Source: Shewanella aquimarina (GTDB lineage: Bacteria > Pseudomonadota > Gammaproteobacteria > Enterobacterales > Shewanellaceae). From it: a DNA stretch of 64,000 nt. Below the pieces are notes generated by a model. It was not told the DNA's origin. It made no database searches and saw only the letters and a list, made by a program, of their open reading frames with translations. The stretch covers positions 372,001-436,000 of the forward strand of contig NZ_JAKIKY010000002.1 in assembly GCF_023349185.1 (NCBI RefSeq), in the 5' to 3' direction. The position numbers and the translations under genes are program-made. This document shows positions 50,685 to 57,157 of the stretch, piece by piece (the stretch's first letter is position 1; each line of letters begins with the position of its first letter).

Positions 50685-51296
50685 TTATTTTTGACTTTTA
50701 TAGTGCTGAGGATCGGCGAAGCAAGATTTCATCTGGCGAGTGTCATCTACTACCGAATCCATTGCTGAAAATCCTTCTGTTTCGAATATAAATCCCAGCT
50801 TTTTGACGAAACGTTCGGTGGCGAGGTTTCTGGCGGCAAAGTGAGCCTGGATGCGCTTAACCTCTAACCTGAGGTAGGCGTATTCCATTAGGGCGCCCAT
50901 GGCCTCCTCTGGATAGAGCTTGCCGTTGGCCTCGGGGGTCAGCATTATGCCTATCTCGGCCTGGGTGCGATCCTCGCCCAGCCAGGTGAGCCCTTGTATG
51001 CCGATAGCGTGCTGGCTTTGCCGCTCCACTATGGCCCAGTTCATATATTGGCTATCTGGCTGAGTGCTACCAAGAGCCTGCTTCATCTGGGTTAATGCCG
51101 TTTGAAACGCCCTGTCGGCCTGGGCCTGTGTGAGCGGCGTGCCTATGTGGCGCATCACTCTCTCGTCGCAATAGAGGCGGCGATATAGCGCCTTGTCTGT
51201 CTCATTTATCGGGCGCATAGTCAGGCGCTCGCTGCAAAAAACATGATTTGGAAAGTCTTGGGTAAGTCTCGACGGGAGCTGAGGGTTACTTGGCAA
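50685..51296 (-). CDS. GNAT-family N-acetyltransferase in the borosin operon
   Basis: The 203-residue protein is a RimJ/RimL-type GNAT: CSERLTMRPINETDKALY at the start, GIQGLTWLGEDRTQAEIGIML, and the acetyl-CoA region RNLATERFVKKLGFIFE. It starts with TTG, strongly supported by GGAGG six bases upstream, and overlaps the aspartic protease stop by 11 bases, so the two are translationally coupled. Acetylation of the borosin product, of the leader-freed N-terminus or of a protein are all possible; none is shown. Confidence 0.85.
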   Translation of the reverse strand: MPSNPQLPSRLTQDFPNHVFCSERLTMRPINETDKALYRRLYCDERVMRHIGTPLTQAQADRAFQTALTQMKQALGSTQPDSQYMNWAIVERQSQHAIGIQGLTWLGEDRTQAEIGIMLTPEANGKLYPEEAMGALMEYAYLRLEVKRIQAHFAARNLATERFVKKLGFIFETEGFSAMDSVVDDTRQMKSCFADPQHYKSQK

Positions 51297-52926
51297 GCTG
51301 GGCCTCCGACATCACTAGCGGTTTCTGCTCGGCGAAGCGAATGACGCCCTTTTCATCGACCGAGCGATCAAATATCACATAGTAGCCGCTCATCAGCGGC
51401 AGGCCGAGGATAGATTGATCCGGCCAGTTAGGCAGTTGTGACAGCAGTTTGAAGCAGGCCTTCCCCTGAGTCGGCGTGTTTATCTGCCAGTAGTGCTGGG
51501 GCGTGACAGTGATGGCGATGGGCTCGCAACCGGGCGGGCAGTCTGGGTCATCACAACTTGGCATTGCCTCATGCTCGTTTCTCGGACCGACGAAATAGAA
51601 GGTGAGATCCGGCCAGCTATCGAGTTGCAGCTCGTCCATGGGGATGCCTGTCTGCTGATAGGCGATATCGCTAAAGGGGGCTATCTGTTGGATGAAGCTG
51701 GGATTGATGGCTTCAAGCGCCTGGCTGAGCGCGCCAAACAGGTGGCGGGTGAGCACTATGGCCGAGGCGCCAGTGTCGATAATGGCGTTGCTCTGCCCCC
51801 TTAGGGTGTCACAGATATGTACCCCATGGGTGTGCAGGTGCAGGCCGTCGGGGCAGAGTTCGTTATGGTCAGGCTGAGCGTCGTCAGAAGTGGGCGCTTG
51901 CTCCGCCAGCGACTGCGTCAGCAGGCTGGGGACCATCTCATTGTCGCCGATACTCATCCCCACCAGATTGACGTTGTAATACTTGTTCTCGATCACCGCT
52001 ATGGTCTTAAACTCGCCCCGATAGAGTTCGGTATGTTCCTCTCCGCCGCCTAAGATTAACCAGCCCTGGTTGAGGGGATCCTGGCCGAGGAAGGCAAAGT
52101 CGTTGGCGCTATTGGGGACGAGTACCTCCTGGCTCGCCACATGTATGCTGGAGCGGCGGGCGAAGAAGGCAAATTTATTTGGCGTCAGGCCATGACTGGT
52201 CAAGTTGCTAAAGTAGGGGGGGAGATCATTGGTGGGTTGGGTACGCAAGAAGCGCTTAAACTGACGTAGGTCTTCGCTGTTGAAGCTCTGCTCGGTCGCC
52301 TGATGCCATTGGGCGTCTGATGCCGCAGAGTTGCTGCCTGTCTGCACCATAGAAAAGTCCCGATTGGCCTCGGTGAGTATGGGACGATAGTGCTGGGTGC
52401 ACAGGTGGATCTCTTCGTCGAACGGCCAGGGATGGGTGAGCGCCGGGGCTATGCCATAGTGATGAAAATAGTCTTTTAGATCATAGACCTTGTTAAGGCC
52501 ATCATAGGCAAGCCCGAGTATACCGTCGGCATCGGCAAAGCTGGTTTCCTGGGCCAGGGATGACACCACGGCCACGGGGCATTGATCCAGCACTATGGGG
52601 TGATGGGCGTGGGGGACGTGATCGTCATGAAGATCGAAGTCAATCGCGTCTTCGCGAATGCCCACCCGGGTATAGACTACCGGGCCGTCCCAGCCGCCTA
52701 TACCGTAGAGTACCTCCTGGGCGAAGCTGGTGGGGGTGAGGGCGCTGTCGCGCTCTTCCACATAGTCGCTGCCAGACACCACCAGGGTGCTGCTACCCGT
52801 ATCTAAGATAAGATTTAGCGGGTGTTTCTCGGCGCCAATTCGCAGCTGGGCGCTGTAGCCACCTTTGGCGTAGACATTCACTAGCGGGACTTTGAGGGTG
52901 CGGGGCGTGGTTGTCGTTGAACTCAT
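51286..52926 (-). CDS. Bacterial pepsin-like aspartic protease (shewasin-like, family A1), first gene of the borosin operon
   Basis: The 546-residue protein has both catalytic aspartates of a pepsin-type protease: Asp42 in LILDTGSSTLVVSG and Asp384 in IIDTGASAIVL, so it is a full two-lobed enzyme. Bacterial pepsins are rare; shewasins from Shewanella species are the known examples. It has no signal peptide and is probably cytoplasmic. Compared with shewasin A (about 450 residues) it is longer, with a Cys/His-rich insert before the second aspartate (ELCPDGLHLHTHGVHICD) and another Cys-rich loop (CDDPDCPPGCEP) that may bind metal. Its end overlaps the GNAT start. It could remove the borosin leader, but that is inference from context. 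Confidence 0.85.
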   Translation of the reverse strand: MSSTTTTPRTLKVPLVNVYAKGGYSAQLRIGAEKHPLNLILDTGSSTLVVSGSDYVEERDSALTPTSFAQEVLYGIGGWDGPVVYTRVGIREDAIDFDLHDDHVPHAHHPIVLDQCPVAVVSSLAQETSFADADGILGLAYDGLNKVYDLKDYFHHYGIAPALTHPWPFDEEIHLCTQHYRPILTEANRDFSMVQTGSNSAASDAQWHQATEQSFNSEDLRQFKRFLRTQPTNDLPPYFSNLTSHGLTPNKFAFFARRSSIHVASQEVLVPNSANDFAFLGQDPLNQGWLILGGGEEHTELYRGEFKTIAVIENKYYNVNLVGMSIGDNEMVPSLLTQSLAEQAPTSDDAQPDHNELCPDGLHLHTHGVHICDTLRGQSNAIIDTGASAIVLTRHLFGALSQALEAINPSFIQQIAPFSDIAYQQTGIPMDELQLDSWPDLTFYFVGPRNEHEAMPSCDDPDCPPGCEPIAITVTPQHYWQINTPTQGKACFKLLSQLPNWPDQSILGLPLMSGYYVIFDRSVDEKGVIRFAEQKPLVMSEAQLAK

Positions 52927-53246
52927 CGATGACCTTTGGGTTAAGGGAATTCATATTCTTATTATGTAAGCCATTGTTTTACTCCATCTATCTATAGGGG
53001 TCAATCTGCTGCGCGTCGAGGAGAGTCTCAGGCGTTTGCTCTGGTGTTGCTTAGGGGGCAGCGTTAGCTATGAGACTTGAGTCTATGGTCGCTAAGGAGT
53101 AAGTGCAGCTCGGGAGGGGGAAGAGCAGTTCGGGGGGAAGAGCTGCTAGAAATAAGTGAAGGTCGGGTGCAAATGCTCAGTAACAGAATCAGTAACAGAA
53201 AAAGAGCGACGCGGCCCCTTTTCACTTTCGTGTTGTCCAGCAGGCG
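52927..53246. other. 320-base region upstream of the borosin operon
   Basis: It contains the operon promoter reading leftward (AT-rich stretch near 52945-52995) and the 3' end of the M56-TonB gene. Two near-repeats CAG(C/T)TCGG...GGGGGAAGAG occur around 53106-53145. No gene was found. Confidence 0.45.
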
Positions 53247-54503
53247 TTAGCCAGCGGTCACCCGCACTCTTTCGATCTCCGCCTTAGGGGCTGACATCAT
53301 GAAGTCCAGCTGTACCTTGGCATTGGTGACACCTGTTTTTGATGATTCATATCGCCATTGGGACAGAGCCTTCATCGCCTCGTCATCAAACATGTTGCCC
53401 GGGTAAGACTTGATGATGGTGACGTTGCTGACGTTGCCTTGCTTGTCGATTTCAAATTGCAGCTGGACATAGCCCTCGATGCGTTTCTCGGCGGCCTCGG
53501 CGGGATATGCTGGCTCGACGCGCATGACAGGGCTTGGCGCCTTGGCCTCGTTGTGGTGTTTGTCCTGGTGCTTGTCGCCTGCAACCGCGCTTTGGTTAAT
53601 TAAGGCGCCCGACAAGCCCAATGTGAGTGCCAGGCCTAAAATGGCCAGAGGGCGCTTAGTGTGTGTTTTCTTCAATTGCATAATCCGCTCCTTGAGGATG
53701 GTCTTGTTTCCATAGTGAGTGTGTAGCATGCCCAGGTGGGCCTGCTGGGAGTAAGCCAATAGCGTTTGGCTATAGGCAATTCTTTGTTGTTTATCCATAT
53801 GCCTGGTGACCTCGGCATCGCAGGCGATCTCCTGATCGTCACGAAAACGACGATAGGCCAGCCAGCAGACAGGGTTAAACCAGAACAGGGAGACCAGTAG
53901 ATAGCCCAGCAGGTTGGCCGCAATGTCGTGACGTGCCAGATGCCTAAGCTCATGGTCGAGTATCGAGGCCTGCTGGGATTGAGTGAGTTGTTTAAAATCC
54001 ATAGGTACCAAGATCACCGGCTTGAGTAGACCGGCCAGCATGGGCGAGTCTATCTGTGGGTGACACTTGATGCCCACAGAGGCTTTAGGCGTCGAACCTG
54101 CTAGCTGCATGAAGGAGAGCAGGGCCTTGGGCAGGTCGAGCCCTTGGGCTTGCGCGACAACTTGCTTGAGCCGAATGGCCTGATAGAGGAGTATGCCCAA
54201 AAGTGTCAGGCTGCCCAGCAGCCAGATGCAGCCTAGGGTCATATTCAGCGTGGCGTAATGGCTCTGGGATAGGAACTCGCTCGCCTGCACCCTAAAGTGC
54301 TGCAACTGGTACAGCGACGGATTGGTTTGTCTTGCCGGGATGAGTTGGCCCAGCACAGTGCCCGCCAGTAGTAAGGGCACGGCGACCCAGAGGGTGTAGG
54401 TGTTGTGGGCGCCTAACCTGGCTAGTAGCGGTTTGTGTAGCAGCAAGATGGCGGCGCACAACAGGGTCAGCGGCAGCATCACACTGATGATTAGGCTCAT
54501 CAT
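53247..54503 (-). CDS. BlaR1/M56-type membrane peptidase fused to a TonB C-terminal domain
   Basis: The 418-residue protein has four N-terminal membrane segments and an M56 (BlaR1/MecR1) zinc peptidase domain with HELRH in ILDHELRHLARHD, then a further membrane span (about 285-305) and a periplasmic TonB C-terminal domain (about 325-405, VEPAYPAEAAEKRIEGYVQLQF). BlaR1 proteins of staphylococci carry a penicillin-binding sensor there instead; here the sensor is replaced by TonB_C. It starts within the stop of the BlaI-like gene (ATGA overlap) and is thus the coupled antirepressor of that regulator. Confidence 0.9.
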   Translation of the reverse strand: MMSLIISVMLPLTLLCAAILLLHKPLLARLGAHNTYTLWVAVPLLLAGTVLGQLIPARQTNPSLYQLQHFRVQASEFLSQSHYATLNMTLGCIWLLGSLTLLGILLYQAIRLKQVVAQAQGLDLPKALLSFMQLAGSTPKASVGIKCHPQIDSPMLAGLLKPVILVPMDFKQLTQSQQASILDHELRHLARHDIAANLLGYLLVSLFWFNPVCWLAYRRFRDDQEIACDAEVTRHMDKQQRIAYSQTLLAYSQQAHLGMLHTHYGNKTILKERIMQLKKTHTKRPLAILGLALTLGLSGALINQSAVAGDKHQDKHHNEAKAPSPVMRVEPAYPAEAAEKRIEGYVQLQFEIDKQGNVSNVTIIKSYPGNMFDDEAMKALSQWRYESSKTGVTNAKVQLDFMMSAPKAEIERVRVTAG

Positions 54504-54877
54504 GAGGATTGCTCCTCTTCCCAGTCATCGATCAAGGCCTTTAGTTCGGCGATATCTTCGGGGCTCAGCTGTTTCTGCTTGGCGAAACCCGCTACCAGGG
54601 GGGCGACCTTACCGGCGAATACCCGCTCGACGAAAGATTGGCTCTCCTTGAGTTGATACTCGCTCTGATCGATCAAGGGATAGTAAAGATAGGCCCGGCC
54701 CTCTTTCTCATAACCCAGGGCCTGTTTCTTCACCAGACGGTTGAGCAGGGTCTTTACGGTTTTTTCGTGCATCCCCTGGCTACTGGCCAGAGCTTCCACC
54801 ACGTCGCTGGCACCTAAGGGGGCGTTTTGCCAGATTATGTTGAGTACCGACAGCTCGGCGTTGCTGATCTCTTTCAT
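54500..54877 (-). CDS. BlaI/MecI-family repressor
   Basis: The 125-residue protein is a winged-helix BlaI/MecI/CopY-type repressor (SNAELSVLNIIWQNAPLGASDVVEAL, KTVKTLLNRLVKKQALGYEKEGRAYLYYP). Such repressors are inactivated by cleavage by an M56 antirepressor, encoded directly downstream. Two dyads of the expected TACAnnTGTA type lie just upstream of its start, so the pair should be autoregulated. No beta-lactamase or other target gene is adjacent. Confidence 0.93.
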   Translation of the reverse strand: MKEISNAELSVLNIIWQNAPLGASDVVEALASSQGMHEKTVKTLLNRLVKKQALGYEKEGRAYLYYPLIDQSEYQLKESQSFVERVFAGKVAPLVAGFAKQKQLSPEDIAELKALIDDWEEEQSS

Positions 54878-54897
54878 GATTCAACCGTCTTCAATTG

Positions 54898-54911
54898 ATT
54901 ACAAGTGTAAT
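54898..54911. promoter_or_regulatory. BlaI-type operator 1
   Basis: ATTACA-AG-TGTAAT is a perfect dyad of the BlaI/MecI type (TACAnnTGTA), about 20 bases before the blaI-like start. Confidence 0.75.
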
Positions 54912-54922
54912 TTTTAAATTAA

Positions 54923-54938
54923 GATTACATTTGTAATC
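54923..54938. promoter_or_regulatory. BlaI-type operator 2
   Basis: GATTACA-TT-TGTAATC is a perfect seven-base-arm dyad 26 bp (centre to centre) from operator 1. Two sites spaced by about 2.5 helix turns fit cooperative repression of the promoter between them. Confidence 0.78.
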
Positions 54939-55079
54939 AAAAGCGTCAAGCATTATTTCAGTCTTAAATTTCGTAAATCAACCCATCGACTGGCGCGACT
55001 TTGTAGTAACATCTGCTGGATATCACTCCCGTTTAGTGATTTACACTGGGATTAGCCACCGCTTGCGACCGGATTGTTG

Positions 55080-55177
55080 GCTATCTTTGTCGGCTATCTT
55101 TGTTAGCTATCTTTGTCGGCTATCTTTGTTAGCTATCTTTGTCGGCTATCTTTGTTAGCTATCTTTGTCGGCTATCT
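55080..55177. repeat. 13-bp minisatellite (alternating 26-bp period) in a gene leader
   Basis: GCTATCTTTGT(CG/TA) is repeated seven times with alternating CG and TA ends, so the true period is 26 bp, plus a partial eighth copy. It lies 34 bases before the start of the following secreted-protein gene and 200 bases from the BlaI operators. Confidence 0.95.
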
Positions 55178-55210
55178 AAGTGTCGCAGCATTGAGGATGA
55201 GGTAGATAAA

Positions 55211-55849
55211 ATGGATTTTTCACCACAGGTATTCACTCAGGCTTTGGCGAGAGGGCTGGCGCTGGCCTTGCTCTTACAGCCCCTTAGCGTGAGCGCCACC
55301 CAGGTGGCACAGATGTCGTCACAGGTTCAGGTACAACCCAGTCAGTTGACTATTTTCAAGCAAAATCTTGGACTGTATTTCCCCGCTAACTGGCGGCTAG
55401 CCTATAGCGACCAGCACGGCGATATGTTTTCGGCCGAGTTTGTCCCTGCCCAGGAGCTGCTGGCCCATTGGTCGTCGCTCTATTGTGTGCAGGGATTTAA
55501 AGGCATGGCTGCCAGTATCGACCCTGAGGCCTTTCTCGACGGTTTCGCCGAGCAGTACCGCATTACCTGCGAAGGGGAGATGCATTATCAGAAACTGGGC
55601 GCCAGCGAGCTAGGTGGCAAGGCAAGCTATAGCGCCATGCTAACCTGCGACAAGATGCCTCACACTCATAGGGGTGAGCAGGGCATGGATAAGCCGGTAG
55701 GTGAGATAGGCCACTACACGGTTATCGCCGGTGAGGAAGATCTGTTTCTGCTGCATCAATCGGCGCGGGGAGAGGCCTTGTTATCAACCTCTTCGCTCAA
55801 GATAGCACCGCCCATCGAGCGCATCGCCGACATGGCGAGCCTGCGTTAG
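55211..55849 (+). CDS. Secreted hypothetical protein, 212 residues
   Basis: The protein has a signal peptide (LARGLALALLLQPLSVSA, cleavage near 30). The mature part is a mixed alpha/beta domain with three cysteines (SLYCVQGF, ITCEGEM, LTCDKMP). No known family is recognised. ATG 55211 is used because GAGGATGAGGT precedes it; the frame is open upstream through the minisatellite, but that extension has no ribosome site. Variation in the minisatellite could change leader length or transcription. Confidence 0.65.
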   Translation: MDFSPQVFTQALARGLALALLLQPLSVSATQVAQMSSQVQVQPSQLTIFKQNLGLYFPANWRLAYSDQHGDMFSAEFVPAQELLAHWSSLYCVQGFKGMAASIDPEAFLDGFAEQYRITCEGEMHYQKLGASELGGKASYSAMLTCDKMPHTHRGEQGMDKPVGEIGHYTVIAGEEDLFLLHQSARGEALLSTSSLKIAPPIERIADMASLR

Positions 55850-55999
55850 TCTCGCTCGTTAGATGCAGGTTCATCTACTCGCCTCAGAGGCACAAGGGGG
55901 CGATTTTTTTAGATGCAAGTGGATCGTCTGTGAGCGAAGCGAGATTGTCATTAAATTTCAATTATATTTTTGAAACTATTGATATATTATGAAGCTTAT

Positions 56000-56036
56000 C
56001 CAATAGGGGGCTCAGGAATGGCCCCCTCTTTATTGG
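56000..56036 (+). promoter_or_regulatory. Hairpin in the DUF805 gene leader
   Basis: CCAATA-GGGGGC (56000-56011) pairs with GCCCCC-(TCT)-TATTGG (56021-56036) around a nine-base loop. It sits 37 bases before the start codon and is followed by a short T-rich stretch (AGTTTTTC), so it could be an attenuator, an mRNA stabiliser or a terminator of the upstream secreted-protein gene. Confidence 0.5.
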
Positions 56037-56073
56037 AGTTTTTCGGTTAATTTACGTAAACAAAGGGAACTAT

Positions 56074-56424
56074 ATGGAATATTTTATTGGTGCGTTGAAG
56101 AAGTTTGCTGATTTCACCGGTCGCGCGCGTCGCAAAGAATTTTGGATGTTTACCCTGTTCTACATCATCTTCTATGCCGTGGCGGCAACCATAGATGTGG
56201 TGACAGGTCTGTATATGCTGAGCGGTATCTTCTCGCTGGCACTGCTGATCCCAACTCTCGCTATCTCGGCCAGACGCCTACACGACACCGGCCGTTCGGG
56301 CTGGTGGCAGCTGATCGGTCTGATCCCGCTCATCGGCGCTATCGTGCTGATCGTCTTCTATGTACAAGACAGCGTTGAAGGCAACGAATATGGCGACAAT
56401 CCTAAGGCATTAGCCGAGGCCTGA
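56074..56424 (+). CDS. DUF805 membrane protein
   Basis: The 116-residue protein matches DUF805: YFIGALKKFADFTGRARRKEFWMF at the start, three or so membrane segments, and RRLHDTGRSGWWQLIGLIP with the conserved basic/W motif. Family function is unknown; it is widespread as small inner-membrane proteins. A ribosome site (AAAGGGAAC) precedes the ATG and a perfect hairpin terminator follows. Confidence 0.88.
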   Translation: MEYFIGALKKFADFTGRARRKEFWMFTLFYIIFYAVAATIDVVTGLYMLSGIFSLALLIPTLAISARRLHDTGRSGWWQLIGLIPLIGAIVLIVFYVQDSVEGNEYGDNPKALAEA

Positions 56425-56458
56425 TATCGTTAGCGATATGATGACGCAATCATGTGAT

Positions 56459-56490
56459 GAAGGAGGCTTAGGCCTCCTTCATTGTTTTGA
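56459..56490 (+). terminator. Terminator of the DUF805 gene
   Basis: GAAGGAGGC (56459-56467) pairs with GCCTCCTTC (56472-56480) around four bases, followed by ATTGTTTTG. Confidence 0.8.
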
Positions 56491-56564
56491 GGGCGCTAAG
56501 CTGTCTTTAGGGCGTGAACCTGCTCCCTTGGCGAAGATTTGGATGAGGCCGAGCCTGGGAGTAT

Positions 56565-56594
56565 TAGACATTTATACGTGTAGACGTCTATAAT
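56565..56594 (+). promoter_or_regulatory. Promoter of the B12 receptor gene
   Basis: TAGACA (56565-56570), 18 bases, then a perfect TATAAT (56589-56594). It lies within a run of MetJ-type boxes and is about 560 bases before the receptor start codon. Confidence 0.65.
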
Positions 56595-56597
56595 GTC
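56566..56597. promoter_or_regulatory. Four tandem MetJ boxes overlapping the B12 receptor promoter
   Basis: Successive 8-mers AGACATTT, ATACGTGT, AGACGTCT and ATAATGTC resemble the MetJ consensus AGACGTCT, the third exactly. Tandem in-phase boxes are the usual MetJ operator. Overlap with the -35 and -10 implies repression by MetJ with S-adenosylmethionine. Confidence 0.7.
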
Positions 56598-56683
56598 CGC
56601 GTTCTGTCACTGGGCCTGGAGAGCCTCTCCTCAACGCCGCACATAAGCCGCGGCTTGCCATGAGACAGAGCATGACCAAATTC

Positions 56684-56845
56684 ATACCAATCACAGTAAG
56701 TAAGCGATCAGAAATAGCGTCGGAAAAACGTTTTAGAACAAGTTAGAATTTTTAGATAAGTAGTTATTCTACAATCGAAAAATCTAACGCAGTTATCGAA
56801 CGTTTTAACAAGCTAGGATGATCGACTATTTACTACGATTGGTAT
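56684..56845. mobile_element. 162-bp palindromic MITE-like element
   Basis: ATACCAATC at the left end is the exact inverse of GATTGGTAT at the right end, and the complementarity continues inward with gaps (AGTAAGTA...TATTTACT, CGATCA/TGATCG, then AAAACGTTTTA/GTTTTAACG). It has no coding capacity. ATACCAATC-ended repeats of this kind are dispersed in marine Gammaproteobacteria. It sits in the transcribed leader between the promoter and the cobalamin riboswitch. Confidence 0.75.
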
Positions 56846-56860
56846 TAGTCAACCTTATGT

Positions 56861-57041
56861 GGTGCCTGTGGCGCGAGACGACACGGGATAATCGGGAAGC
56901 CAGTGAGAATCTGGCACTGCCCCCGCAACGGTGATAGGTGAGAGCTGGGTGCGCCATGCCTTTAACATCATGGCGTTAAAAAAATCTATGCTCGTCGTTT
57001 AAATACTTTGTTTAGACTTAGCCTCAGTCCGGAGACCGGCC
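56861..57041 (+). promoter_or_regulatory. Cobalamin (AdoCbl/B12) riboswitch
   Basis: The leader contains the class hallmarks in order: GGTGCC near 56861, the core GCACTGCCCCCGCAAC (56914-56929), and the B12 box AGTCCGGAGACCGGCC (57026-57041). A variable stem lies between core and box. Possible expression-platform hairpins follow (ATTTCG/CGAAAT and ACTG/CAGT, about 57059-57118) before the ribosome site. It should shut off the receptor gene when cobalamin is abundant. Confidence 0.92.
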
Positions 57042-57157
57042 CTTAAGGTGATTTTGAGATTTCGGCGGGCAGATCTCGAAATGCGACCCTGGCGGTTTGA
57101 TGGACTGCGCCCAGTCGTGACGCCTTGCCCTGTTTCCCTTTTAGGAGTTAAAGGAAA

